From: Glycomyces buryatensis
Lineage (GTDB): Bacteria > Actinomycetota > Actinomycetes > Mycobacteriales > Micromonosporaceae
Assembly (NCBI RefSeq): GCF_004912275.1
Contig: NZ_STGY01000083.1
Location: 1-64,000 of the forward strand
Length of the DNA stretch: 64,000 bases
Reading direction: 5' to 3'
Shown here piece after piece: positions 45,993-54,036 of the stretch. Position numbers and translations under genes: made by a program. A model generated the notes under the pieces. That model ran no database searches. It was given only the letters and a program-made list of their open reading frames with translations, and had not been told where the DNA came from. The stretch's first letter is position 1; every line of letters begins with the position of its first letter.

Positions 45993-46556
45993 TCAGATGA
46001 CGCCGAAGAATTTGAGGGCGAGGTAGGCGGCGGCGCCGAGGAAGGCGATGACGGCCAGGAGGACCAGCCAGCCGGCGGCGGCTTCGAAGATGCCGGGGTG
46101 GCCCGAGTCGCCGGTGGCCTCGGCGACCACGCCCCAGGCTTCGTCGCCGACGATGCGCATGGGGGCGATGGCCTTTGCGGGCGGGTACCAGGCGCGGGAC
46201 TGGATCGCGGAGGCGGTGCGGTTGGCGGGTTGGAGGCGGCCACGGCGGTTGTACAGGAATATGGCCACTTCGGACTCGTCGGCGAGGGTGGCCACGGATG
46301 CCGGGGTGGGCATGGCGGTGTAGAGGCAGCGGCGCCGGTCGGGGGAGCCGGTGCCGATGATCATGGTGACGTCCGCGGTGGTGGCGGTTTCGCTGGGGGC
46401 CTTGACGGCGGCCACGGTCCGAGGCGATTCGACGGCGGCGGCCCACTGGGGGCTGTCCAGCGGCTCGGCCTCGATGCGGTCCAGGTGCTTCAGGTGCGCT
46501 CGGAGGAGGCTGAGGAGCGCATAGGACTGCGGGGGAACATCGGGCACCAAGTTCAT
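45993..46556 (-). CDS. Hypothetical C-terminally anchored membrane protein
   Basis: 187 residues. A soluble N-terminal domain (about 1-150), with LRAHLKHLDRIEAEPLDS and a central beta-rich part containing EVAIFLYNRRGRLQ, is followed by one hydrophobic helix (about 160-183, WLVLLAVIAFLGAAAYLALK). The ATG at 46556 is chosen over an upstream in-frame start because GACACT lies 6 bases before it. No family recognised. It runs in the same direction as the murA-like gene, but that gene's stop codon lies 33 bases upstream, outside its promoter. Confidence 0.65.
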   Translation of the reverse strand: MNLVPDVPPQSYALLSLLRAHLKHLDRIEAEPLDSPQWAAAVESPRTVAAVKAPSETATTADVTMIIGTGSPDRRRCLYTAMPTPASVATLADESEVAIFLYNRRGRLQPANRTASAIQSRAWYPPAKAIAPMRIVGDEAWGVVAEATGDSGHPGIFEAAAGWLVLLAVIAFLGAAAYLALKFFGVI

Positions 46557-46562
46557 GGAGGC

Positions 46563-46568
46563 AGTGTC
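46563..46568 (-). promoter_or_regulatory. Candidate -10 (GACACT) for the gene at 45993-46556
   Basis: GACACT, 6 bases, then the ATG at 46556. Same geometry as the TAnnnT hexamers but with G at the first position. Confidence 0.35.
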
Positions 46569-46588
46569 ACATATGAACGTCGGACGCG

Positions 46589-47977
46589 TCACTCGCGCGG
46601 CAGAGCTGTTCCGCGCGAGACAGGTTCATCGGAGTAGAAGACCTCGATTTCGGCGCCGAGTTGGATGAGGCGCTCGGCCAGCTGCTCGTAGCCGCGGTGG
46701 ATGACGTTGACGTGTCGCAGTACCGAGGTTCCCTTGGCGCGCAGCATGGCCAGCAGCAGGACTACGGCAGGGCGCAGCGCGGGCGGGCAGACGACCTCGG
46801 CGCCCGACCAGCGGACCGGTCCGTCCACATAGATCCGGTGGGGATCGAGGAGGCGGACCCGGGCGCCGAGCCGGTTCAACTCGGTGAGATAGATCGCGCG
46901 GTTCTCGTAGACCCAGTCGTGAATGAGGGTCGACCCCTCGGCGCAGGAGGCGATGAGTGCGAAGAACGGCAGGTTGTCGATATTGAGGCCCGGGAAGGGC
47001 ATCGGGTGGATCTTGTCGATCGGGGCGTGCAGTCGCGAGGGGTAGACCGTCAGGTCGACCAGGCGGGTGCGGCCGTTCGCTGCCAGGTATTCCTCGTCAG
47101 TCGAGTAGCGCAGGCCCATCTCCTCGGCGCAGGCGAGTTCGATCTCGACGAATTCGATCGGGACCCGGCACACGGTGATCTCCGATTCGGTGACGATCGC
47201 CGCCGAGATGAGGCTCCAGGCCTCGATCGGGTCTTCGGAGGGCGCGTAGTCGACGGCGACGTCGATGTCCCGCTTGCCGTGGACGGTGATCGTGGTCGTC
47301 CCGACCCCGTCGATGCGCACCCCGCACTGCTCCAGGTAGAAGCACAGGTCCTGGACCATGTAGTTGCAGGAGGCATTGCGGATCGTGGTCGGCTCGGGGT
47401 GCCGGGCGGCGGCCATGATCGCGTTCTCGGTGACGGTGTCCCCGCGTTCGGTCAGCACGATCGAGGTGGTGTCGCCGGGCTCCTTGACCGAGGCGTGGTA
47501 GCACCCGTGCGAGGTCTCGACCGACAGCCCGAAGCGTCGCAGCGCCACCATGTGCGGCTCGACGGTCCGGTCACCGAGGTCGCAGCCGCCGGCGAAGGGC
47601 AGTTCGAACTCGGGGTAGTCGTGCAGGAGCGGGCCGAGGAACATGATGATCGATCGGGTGCGGCGGGCCGCGTCGGCGTCGATGCGCGACAGGTCCAGGC
47701 GGTCGGGCGGCGTCAGCTCCAGGTCGCCGTCCTCGCCGAGCCAGCGGTACTGCACGCCCATGCTCGCCAGGACCCGCAGGATCCGGTTGACCTCCTCGAT
47801 GCGGGCCACCCGCCGCAGCGTGGTGGTGCCCTTGTTCAGCAGGCTCGCGCACAGCAGCGCGACGCCGGCGTTCTTGGAGGTCTTGACGTCGATGGACCCC
47901 GAGAGCTTGGTGCCGCCGCGCACCCGCAGGTGGACCGGCGCCGTCGCGGGCGGGGGACCTTGCACGCTTTCGAACAT
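46589..47977 (-). CDS. UDP-GlcNAc 1-carboxyvinyltransferase-like protein (MurA family)
   Basis: 462 residues, EPSP synthase/MurA fold with two inside-out alpha/beta barrels. KTSKNAGVALLCASLL carries the Lys-Asn pair of the active site, and AGGCDLGDRTVEPH corresponds to the MurA loop with the PEP-reactive Cys and the following Arg. MPFPGLNIDNLPFF matches the region with the catalytic Asp. The loop sequence departs from the usual GGCAIGARP, so this may be a second, specialised MurA rather than the main cell-wall enzyme. Fosfomycin would target the Cys. Leaderless promoter TAGTCT. Confidence 0.8.
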   Translation of the reverse strand: MFESVQGPPPATAPVHLRVRGGTKLSGSIDVKTSKNAGVALLCASLLNKGTTTLRRVARIEEVNRILRVLASMGVQYRWLGEDGDLELTPPDRLDLSRIDADAARRTRSIIMFLGPLLHDYPEFELPFAGGCDLGDRTVEPHMVALRRFGLSVETSHGCYHASVKEPGDTTSIVLTERGDTVTENAIMAAARHPEPTTIRNASCNYMVQDLCFYLEQCGVRIDGVGTTTITVHGKRDIDVAVDYAPSEDPIEAWSLISAAIVTESEITVCRVPIEFVEIELACAEEMGLRYSTDEEYLAANGRTRLVDLTVYPSRLHAPIDKIHPMPFPGLNIDNLPFFALIASCAEGSTLIHDWVYENRAIYLTELNRLGARVRLLDPHRIYVDGPVRWSGAEVVCPPALRPAVVLLLAMLRAKGTSVLRHVNVIHRGYEQLAERLIQLGAEIEVFYSDEPVSRGTALPRE

Positions 47978-47983
47978 GGCGCC

Positions 47984-47989
47984 AGACTA
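47984..47989 (-). promoter_or_regulatory. -10 hexamer TAGTCT for the murA-like gene
   Basis: TAGTCT, GGCGCC, then the ATG at 47977. Leaderless pattern. Confidence 0.55.
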
Positions 47990-48068
47990 ACGGAGCTCCC
48001 CGCCCGGCAGGGCCGTTCGAGCCCGACGATTCCGGCCCACCGAGGAATGTCTTGGGGCCATTGCGGGC

Positions 48069-49022
48069 TCAGCCCCGATCCGGGACCTCTTCGACCTCCT
48101 CGGCCGGAGCGATGCCCTCGGCCTCGCGCACGAACTCGTCGAGCAGCTCCATGACCGCCGCGACCGCCGGGCGCCGCTGGCCCCCGCGCAGCGTGACCGC
48201 CCGGAAATGCCGGAACGGCGTGAACGGACCGCTGACGGGCACCCGTACCAAATCCAGGTGCGGCGGCAAGTCGACCAGGCGGGGGATGAGCGCCACACCC
48301 ATCTGGTGCGCCACCATGATCGCGATGACCGTCCATTCGCGAGCCTCACCGACGACGGTAGGCCGGAACCCCGCGTTCGAGCAGGCCGTCAGCACGTGGC
48401 GGCGGTGTATCGACCCGGGCACGCCCAGGACCCACGGTTCGCGCTCGAGCTCCCGCAGGTCCACCTCCTTGTGCGAGCCGTACGAATTGGCACTCGGCAC
48501 GACCAGGTCGAACGGGTCGTTGAACACCGTCTGCGAATCGAAGCGAATGTCCTCCGGCGGCGGATTGTCCGGGGTGGCCTCCACCAGCGCCAGGTCGGCC
48601 TCGCCCGCGAAGAGCAGGTCGAAGCTCTCCGAGGCCTCGGTCTCCCGCAGGCGCAGTTCCAGGGCCGGGAAGCGGTCGCGGGCCCGGTCGACCAGCGGCG
48701 CCAGCAGCGTCGCGATCGCGGTCGGGAAGCCGCACAACCGCAACAGCCCCGAGGGTTCGCCCTCAGTCGCCTGGAGTTCGGCCTCGGCCAGGCGCCACAT
48801 GGCCTCGATCGCGTCGATGTGAGCAAGCAGTACCTGGGCGGCCGAGGACAGCCGGACCCGGCGGCCCACCGGCTCCAGCAATGGCACACCGAGCTCTTTG
48901 GACAGTAGACGGATCTGCTGTGAGGCGGCGGAAGTCGACATATGCAGGGACTTCGCCGCCCCCGAGACGGTCCCGTGGTGGGCGATAGCCCGCAGCACAT
49001 GCAGACGACGCAAGTCGATCAC
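48069..49022 (-). CDS. LysR family transcriptional regulator
   Basis: 317 residues. The N-terminal HTH (about 3-62: LRRLHVLRAIAHHGTVSGAA, STSAASQQIRLLSKEL) is followed by the periplasmic-binding-like effector domain (about 90-290, with LVEATPD and VAHQMGVALIPRLV). The GTG start has GGGGGTG upstream. LysR proteins usually regulate a divergent neighbour; here the next plus-strand gene is a 64-residue zinc-ribbon protein 164 bases away. The effector is unknown. The C-terminal 20 residues are acidic. Confidence 0.92.
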   Translation of the reverse strand: MIDLRRLHVLRAIAHHGTVSGAAKSLHMSTSAASQQIRLLSKELGVPLLEPVGRRVRLSSAAQVLLAHIDAIEAMWRLAEAELQATEGEPSGLLRLCGFPTAIATLLAPLVDRARDRFPALELRLRETEASESFDLLFAGEADLALVEATPDNPPPEDIRFDSQTVFNDPFDLVVPSANSYGSHKEVDLRELEREPWVLGVPGSIHRRHVLTACSNAGFRPTVVGEAREWTVIAIMVAHQMGVALIPRLVDLPPHLDLVRVPVSGPFTPFRHFRAVTLRGGQRRPAVAAVMELLDEFVREAEGIAPAEEVEEVPDRG

Positions 49023-49185
49023 GGACGCACCCCCGATGATTAAGCCTTCACTTCACGATGAGTTTCGCAAACTCGCGCGGCGCCGGTGTTGTCCCCCGCT
49101 GGAATGAGGTCCTACGCTCGATATAGCGCGGGCGAACCGTGCACAATCCTTATTTTTTCCCGGAACCCTGTGAGGAGGAACGGCC

Positions 49186-49380
49186 ATGCAACGCTGCCCA
49201 TTTTGTGGTTGGCCCGATGACGATCCCGTGACTACCGTATCGGTGCATCCCACGCCGTCGGGCGTGACCATGTGGACCCGGTGCGTCTGCGGGTCGCTCC
49301 AGACCAGGGTGCTGCGCGGTTCACGCGCGGTGATCTGCGCCCGGAGCCGTCCGGCCGACCAGGCCGCCCCCACGGTCTAG
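49186..49380 (+). CDS. Small zinc-ribbon-like protein
   Basis: 64 residues with a strong AGGAGG site 7 bases before the ATG. Cys pairs CPFC (residues 4-7) and CVC (33-35), spaced by a beta-rich segment (TTVSVHPTPSGVTMWTRC), suggest a single zinc ribbon; a Cys at 51 may also take part. The C-terminus is basic then Ala/Pro-rich. I do not recognise the family, though similar short CPFC proteins occur in actinomycetes. It is divergent from the LysR gene and could be its target. Confidence 0.65.
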   Translation: MQRCPFCGWPDDDPVTTVSVHPTPSGVTMWTRCVCGSLQTRVLRGSRAVICARSRPADQAAPTV

Positions 49381-49477
49381 GCCGCTTCACACCTCTCTCC
49401 CCACGTGAGTGCTCGTCGAGCACTTCGCGCGAACAACCCTGCCTCCTGAAAATACCTGCGTTCCCAAAGAAAAGGTC

Positions 49478-49963
49478 ATGGAGTTCTCCGACTTCCGTCT
49501 CGCGCTGCAGCTCATCGGAGCTGTCCTCTCCATCGTCCAGTACCTGCTGGTCCAGACCAACCGGCTCAAGGCCACCGAGCCGGTGGCGCTGCTGATGCTC
49601 GTCGGTGCCAGCGGCACGCTGCTGGGTTCGGCCGTCATGGGCCTCGACTGGGGCCTGATCCTGCTCCAGACCGCCTGGCTCGTGATCATCTTCGGCACGC
49701 TCTTCGTGCACTGGCGGGCCGCGCTGGCCGCCGCGGCCTCGGCGGAGGCCGAGCCGGCCGCCGCCGTGTTCGAGCCGCTCGTCGCCCAGTCCGCCTTGGC
49801 CGAATTCGCCGAGCCGGAGTTCGCTGAGCCGGTCTACCGCGATTCCGTCTACGCCGAAGCGGCTCACAGTGAGCCCGTCTACGTCGAGCCGGCCTCCTCA
49901 CCGCCGGTGTACGTCGAACCGCACATCACCGGCGAGCTCGAACTGGTCGGTGCCGCCAGCTAA
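49478..49963 (+). CDS. CBU_0592-like membrane protein with EPVY-repeat tail
   Basis: 161 residues. Three hydrophobic segments (about 6-24, 32-52, 55-75) with LQLIGAVLSIVQYLLVQTNR resemble the CBU_0592 family of small membrane proteins. The C-terminal half is acidic and repetitive: AEFAEPEF, AEPVYRDS, SEPVYVEP, PPVYVEPH, that is, a degenerate EPVY repeat. No clear ribosome site except AAAAGG close to the ATG. Function unknown. The downstream response-regulator promoter starts at its stop codon. Confidence 0.65.
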   Translation: MEFSDFRLALQLIGAVLSIVQYLLVQTNRLKATEPVALLMLVGASGTLLGSAVMGLDWGLILLQTAWLVIIFGTLFVHWRAALAAAASAEAEPAAAVFEPLVAQSALAEFAEPEFAEPVYRDSVYAEAAHSEPVYVEPASSPPVYVEPHITGELELVGAAS

Positions 49964-49966
49964 CCT
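49961..49966 (+). promoter_or_regulatory. -10 hexamer TAACCT for the orphan response regulator
   Basis: TAACCT (its TAA is the upstream gene's stop), TCTGTT, then the GTG at 49973. Leaderless pattern. Confidence 0.5.
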
Positions 49967-49972
49967 TCTGTT

Positions 49973-50620
49973 GTGACAATCCGAGTGTTGATCGCGGACG
50001 ATCAGGAGATGGTGCGGGCGGGGTTTCGCGCCATCATCGACGCCCAGCCCGATATGGAAGTCGTGGCGGACGCCGCCGACGGGGTCGCGGCGGTCGCCGC
50101 GGCTCGCAAGCTCCGCCCCGACGTGTGCCTGTTCGACATTCGCATGCCGCGTCTCGACGGCCTCGAGGCCACCCGGACGCTGCTGGCCGGTGCGAACGGC
50201 ACCGGCCCCAGGATCGTGGTGGTGACGACCTTCGATACCGACGAGTACGTCTACGGTGCGCTGCGGTCGGGTGCGACCGGATTTCTGCTCAAAGACTCCG
50301 GCCCGACCCTGCTGGTCGAGGCGGTGCGTGCGGCCGCGAGCGGCGAGTCACTGGTTTCGCCGTCGGTGACGGTGCGGCTGCTGGAGCGGTTGACCGAGCC
50401 GGTGGCGGCGGGGCCGGGCGCGAAGGACATCCTGACCGAGCGCGAACTCGACGTCGTCGAACTCGTCGCGCGCGGCAAGACCAATGCCGAGATCGCCGAG
50501 ACTCTCTTCGTGTCCGTCTCCACGGTCAAGACGCACCTGGAGGCCATCCGCGCCAAGCTCCAGCGCCGCAACCGCGTGGAGATTGCGGCGTGGGCCTGGG
50601 AGCACGGTGTCGTAGGCTGA
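49973..50620 (+). CDS. Orphan response regulator, NarL/LuxR family
   Basis: 215 residues. Receiver domain with IADDQEMVRAG, phosphoacceptor Asp55 in VCLFDIRMPRLDG, VVVVTTFDTD and GATGFLLKDSGP; LuxR HTH with LTERELDVVELVARGKTNAE and VSTVKTHLEAIRAKL. No histidine kinase is adjacent; the kinase at 10423 already has its own partner. It may pair with an unlinked kinase or respond without phosphorylation. Confidence 0.92.
   Translation: MTIRVLIADDQEMVRAGFRAIIDAQPDMEVVADAADGVAAVAAARKLRPDVCLFDIRMPRLDGLEATRTLLAGANGTGPRIVVVTTFDTDEYVYGALRSGATGFLLKDSGPTLLVEAVRAAASGESLVSPSVTVRLLERLTEPVAAGPGAKDILTERELDVVELVARGKTNAEIAETLFVSVSTVKTHLEAIRAKLQRRNRVEIAAWAWEHGVVG
50613..50618 (+). promoter_or_regulatory. -10 hexamer TAGGCT for the YigZ-like gene
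   Basis: TAGGCT overlaps the response-regulator stop; 8 bases separate it from the GTG at 50627. Leaderless pattern. Confidence 0.5.
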
Positions 50621-50626
50621 CGCATC

Positions 50627-51247
50627 GTGCACACCATCGCGGCCGCCGAGCTCACGTCCGAGACGATTGTCAACAAGTCCCGGTTCGTGTGCACTCTCTA
50701 CCGGGTGGCGACCGATGGCGAGGCCCGTGAGCGGATCGCCGGGCACCGCAAGGCGCACTGGGATGCCAGCCACAACTGCACCGCCTACGTCCTCGATGAC
50801 GGGGCGATCGCGCGGTCGGCCGACAACGGCGAGCCGGCCGGGACCGCCGGAGCTCCGATGCTGGAGGTATTGCGCGGTCGCGACATGACCGACGTTCTCG
50901 CGGTCGTGACACGGTATTTCGGCGGGGTCAAGCTCGGTGCCGGCGGGCTGCTGCGCGCTTACGGCGGCGCGGTCTCGCACGCGTTGGACTCGGCGCGGCT
51001 GGTCGCGCTGGCGACCTGGCCGCGGCTGCGGGTCGCGGTCGACTACGGTCTGGCCGGGAGCCTGGAGGGTCTGCTGCGTTCGCGCGAGGACGTGCGGCTG
51101 CTGGAAGTGGACTTCGGTCCGCGGGTCGCCTTCGACCTGGCGTGCGCGGATGCGGTGGCGTTCGAGGCGTGGCTGGCCGGTCAGACGGCCGGGGCCGCGG
51201 TGGTCGAGGACGCCGGGGAGCTGCGCGTCGAGCTCCCGTCAGTTTGA
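50627..51247 (+). CDS. YigZ/IMPACT family protein
   Basis: 206 residues. The N-terminal UPF0029 (Impact) domain (about 15-120) has KSRFVCTLYRVATD, HWDASHNCTAYVLDD, SADNGEPAGTAGAPML and TRYFGGVKLGAGGLLRAY, all hallmarks of the family; a DUF1949-like domain follows (about 135-200). Eukaryotic IMPACT modulates Gcn2; the bacterial role is unclear, with possible nucleic-acid or ribosome association. Confidence 0.93.
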   Translation: MHTIAAAELTSETIVNKSRFVCTLYRVATDGEARERIAGHRKAHWDASHNCTAYVLDDGAIARSADNGEPAGTAGAPMLEVLRGRDMTDVLAVVTRYFGGVKLGAGGLLRAYGGAVSHALDSARLVALATWPRLRVAVDYGLAGSLEGLLRSREDVRLLEVDFGPRVAFDLACADAVAFEAWLAGQTAGAAVVEDAGELRVELPSV

Positions 51248-51276
51248 GTTATCAGGATGTACAGAAAGGTAAGTCG

Positions 51277-52242
51277 ATGTCGAACCACGAAAATGTGAAC
51301 GGTCACCGTAATCCCTTCATCGAGGAGCGGGCCGATCCGCAGATTCTGCGGCACGAGGACGGGCGCTACTACTTCACCGGGACCGTCCCGGCCTACGACC
51401 GGATCATTCTGCGCGGCGCCGACACTCTTGACGGCCTGCGCGAGGCCGAGGAGCGCACGATCTGGACCGTCCACGAAGCGGGCCCGATGGGTTCGCACAT
51501 CTGGGCCCCGGAGATCCACTTCGTCGACGGCGCCTGGTACGTCTACTTCGCCGCCGGGGATGCCGGGTCCGAGACCGCCGACGTGTGGCGCATCCGGATG
51601 TACGTCCTGGAGAACCGGGGCGCCAACCCGCTCGAAGGCGAATGGACCGAGAAGGGCCAGATCACCACCCCGATCGACTCGTTCTCCCTGGACGCCACCA
51701 CCTTCGCCGTGAATGGCAAGCGGTACTTGTGCTGGGCCCAGCACAACCCCGAACTGGCCGACTCCAACACCAGCCTCTTCCTGGCCGAGCTCGAGAACCC
51801 CTGGACCATCACCGGGACCCCCGTCGAGCTCACCCGCCCCGAACTCGACTGGGAGACCATCGGCTTCGCCGTCAACGAGGGCCCCTACGCGATCGAACGC
51901 GACGGCAAGGTCTTCGTCACCTACTCGGCCTCGGCCACCGGCGCCGAATACTGCGTCGGCCTCCTCAGCGCCGACGCCGGTGCCGACCTGCTGGACGCCG
52001 CCTCCTGGACCAAGAGCCCGGTCCCGGTGTTCACCACCAGCGAGGCCAATGGGATCTACGGGCCCGGCCACAATGCCTTCACCGTCGACGAGGACGGCGC
52101 CGATATCCTCGTCTTCCACGCCCGCTCCTACGAGAAGATCGAGGGCGACCCGCTCGACAACCCCGACCGGCACTGCCGCATCCAGCCGTTCGGCTTCGAG
52201 GGCGGCGTCCCGGTCTTCGGCGAACCGCTCCCCGAGGCGTAA
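51277..52242 (+). CDS. Glycoside hydrolase family 43 protein
   Basis: 321 residues forming a five-bladed propeller. The catalytic base Asp20 lies in ERADPQILRHEDGRYYFTG, the pKa-tuning Asp in FSLDATTF and the proton-donor Glu in GFAVNEGPYAIE. There is no signal peptide, so it is intracellular and likely acts on short arabino- or xylo-oligosaccharides (alpha-L-arabinofuranosidase or beta-xylosidase). The ATG has AAAGG 7 bases upstream. No sugar-transport genes adjoin it; the MFS sugar porter is 50 kb away. Confidence 0.9.
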   Translation: MSNHENVNGHRNPFIEERADPQILRHEDGRYYFTGTVPAYDRIILRGADTLDGLREAEERTIWTVHEAGPMGSHIWAPEIHFVDGAWYVYFAAGDAGSETADVWRIRMYVLENRGANPLEGEWTEKGQITTPIDSFSLDATTFAVNGKRYLCWAQHNPELADSNTSLFLAELENPWTITGTPVELTRPELDWETIGFAVNEGPYAIERDGKVFVTYSASATGAEYCVGLLSADAGADLLDAASWTKSPVPVFTTSEANGIYGPGHNAFTVDEDGADILVFHARSYEKIEGDPLDNPDRHCRIQPFGFEGGVPVFGEPLPEA

Positions 52243-52253
52243 AGAGGCCGACC

Positions 52254-52538
52254 TTGAGTTCCGAGTCCAACCGGATCGTCGCGTTCAGCACCCAACTGCG
52301 CGAGGTCCATCATCGCCTGAGGGCCGCGATGGACCTCGCACGCAGCTCGATCGACGGCGATATCGAGGTGCCCGAGGGGCAGGACCTGCTCGTGTTCTAC
52401 CGCGGATTCTGCGCCGCGATCAGCGGCCATCACAGCAGCGAGGACAAAGGCTTGTTCCCGCACGCGGAGACCCCGAAGGCAGTCGCGCCCATGGCAAGCC
52501 ACCGCGCCCGCGGCAATATCGCCATCACCATGTCTTAA
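52254..52538 (+). pseudogene. Truncated hemerythrin-like (HHE) domain gene
   Basis: From a TTG with GAGG upstream, 94 residues: REVHHRLRAAMDLARSS and FYRGFCAAISGHHSSEDKGL carry the first His and the His-His-x-x-Glu iron ligands of HHE domains. After LFPH the sequence degrades (AETPKAVAPMASHRARGN) and the last two helices with the remaining His/Asp ligands are absent; a full domain needs about 130-160 residues. It looks like a gene that lost its 3' half against the convergent arfB. It lies 11 bases after the GH43 gene. Confidence 0.55.
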
Positions 52539-52548
52539 CCGACACGGC

Positions 52549-52968
52549 CTAGTCAGAGGTGTCGCGGCGCAGCCGCTTGACCTGCGAACGCCGGCGCTTG
52601 CCCTCCAGGCGTCGGCGCTGCGACCCCTTGGTCGGCTTCGTGGCCCGCCGCTTCGGCGGGGGCGCCGCGATCGCCTTGCGCAGCAACTCACCCAGACGCT
52701 CGGAGGCGGCCTGCCGATTGCGCAGCTGCGACCGAAACTCCGAAGCCGCGATCACGATCGACCCGTCAACGAGACGATCGGCCAGGCGCGTCAGCGCCCG
52801 TTCCCGCAGCGCTTCCGGAAGCGACCTGGTCCCGGCCAGGTCGAATACGAGCTCCACCCGCGAATCGGTGGTGTTGACGCCCTGCCCGCCGGGCCCGGAC
52901 GAACGCGAGAACCGCCAATGCAGCTCGGCGTCGGGAATGGTGATGTCGGTGGCGACATACACGGGCAT
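52549..52968 (-). CDS. arfB: Alternative ribosome-rescue factor ArfB (YaeJ-like)
   Basis: 139 residues. The catalytic FSRSSGPGGQGVNTTDSRVE contains the GGQ loop that hydrolyses peptidyl-tRNA. The C-terminal tail is very basic (KGSQRRRLEGKRRRSQVKR), the part that enters the empty mRNA channel of stalled ribosomes. Length and lack of a codon-recognition domain separate it from RF1/RF2. The start ATG follows GGAGA by 5 bases. Confidence 0.94.
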   Translation of the reverse strand: MPVYVATDITIPDAELHWRFSRSSGPGGQGVNTTDSRVELVFDLAGTRSLPEALRERALTRLADRLVDGSIVIAASEFRSQLRNRQAASERLGELLRKAIAAPPPKRRATKPTKGSQRRRLEGKRRRSQVKRLRRDTSD

Positions 52969-52980
52969 GGCGGTCTCCTC

Positions 52981-54024
52981 TCAGGTGTCGAGCGCGGTCC
53001 GCGCCCAGGCGGTGATCATCTCGAAGATCGGTCGGCGGCGGGCCAGGACGGCGTCGTCGCCTGAATCGGTGTCGTAGCTGACGCTGCCGGTGGACTGGCC
53101 GGAGGCGAGGCGACTCAGCATCATCGGGGCGAGCCAAGCGTACTTGGCCGCTCCGGAAGCGGCGATGGCCTTCCGCGTGGCGGCCTCATCCCGGTACCCG
53201 CCCGCGGCGAGCCCTGCGAGGTAGGCGTCGGTGAGGGCGGATTCGACCTCGGGGAGGAGCCCGACGGGTTGAAGCCCGTCGAGGAAGGTGTCGGCGATGA
53301 GATTGGCGATGTCCTCGCCGATGGCGCCGGAACCGAAAAAGGACCAGTCGAGCAGGACCGGCTCGTCGCCCCGAGTGGCGAGGTTCATGGGCCACACGTC
53401 GAGATGGCAGAGCGTCTGCGGAAGCGACTCGACGAGGTCGAACAGGTCGGTGCGCCGCTCCCAGACCGAGCGAAGCCCCGAACGCAGCTCGTCCGGCCAG
53501 TGTTCGGCGGCTTTCGGTGCGTCCCAGTCGATATCGCGGTAGTCGTGGCGGCCGGCGTACTGGCGCAGCCACTGCCGCGAATGCCAAGGTTGGGACGCGG
53601 TTCCGACATGGCGGGCCTGGGCGAGACCAAGCTGTTCGGCGAAGTCCGCGAGCCGGTCAACGGACCAATCCTGCCCGGGAGTGCCGTCCGCGTCCTCGAG
53701 CCACAGCTCCAGGGCGCCGTCCGCGCGGGGACCGGCGGCGAGCAGGCGCGGCGCGCTGATTGTGGTGCCCTCGCCGTATGCGGTGGTCGCGCCGGTCGAG
53801 TAGGCGAGATATTCGCGCTTCCAGTAGTTCCAGTGACGGGGGTCGTCGGAGGCGGCCCATTGACCGTCGGATTCGCTTGGGGGCGTGGCGACCTTGAGGA
53901 TCGCGGTGCCGCCGGAGCCGGAGACGCGCCAGATGCCTCCGGTGGCCTCGTTGGCGGCGTTGTGGGTCAGGGCCTGCCATGCGGTGGGAGTGCCGATGGG
54001 GGAGTGGCGCGGGTCGGTGAGCAC
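52981..54024 (-). CDS. Aminoglycoside phosphotransferase-like (APH) family protein
   Basis: 347 residues, kinase fold. The catalytic loop reads LCHLDVWPMNLATRG (His-x-Asp...Asn, about 204-218), followed by PVLLDWSFFGSGAIGEDIANL with the Asp that binds metal. The N-terminal lobe includes WRVSGSGGTAILKVATP with the ATP-binding Lys. Such proteins phosphorylate small molecules; actual antibiotic resistance cannot be claimed. GACAAT lies 6 bases before the GTG start. The next gene on the same strand is arfB, 12 bases on. Confidence 0.85.
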   Translation of the reverse strand: MLTDPRHSPIGTPTAWQALTHNAANEATGGIWRVSGSGGTAILKVATPPSESDGQWAASDDPRHWNYWKREYLAYSTGATTAYGEGTTISAPRLLAAGPRADGALELWLEDADGTPGQDWSVDRLADFAEQLGLAQARHVGTASQPWHSRQWLRQYAGRHDYRDIDWDAPKAAEHWPDELRSGLRSVWERRTDLFDLVESLPQTLCHLDVWPMNLATRGDEPVLLDWSFFGSGAIGEDIANLIADTFLDGLQPVGLLPEVESALTDAYLAGLAAGGYRDEAATRKAIAASGAAKYAWLAPMMLSRLASGQSTGSVSYDTDSGDDAVLARRRPIFEMITAWARTALDT

Positions 54025-54030
54025 CGGGCG

Positions 54031-54036
54031 ATTGTC
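54031..54036 (-). promoter_or_regulatory. Candidate -10 (GACAAT) for the APH-like gene
   Basis: GACAAT, CGCCCG, then the GTG at 54024. One mismatch from TAnnnT. Confidence 0.35.

Noticed and set aside
52981-54024. Aminoglycoside resistance gene
   Set aside because: The APH fold is shared by many kinases of unrelated substrates; nothing in sequence or context supports resistance.
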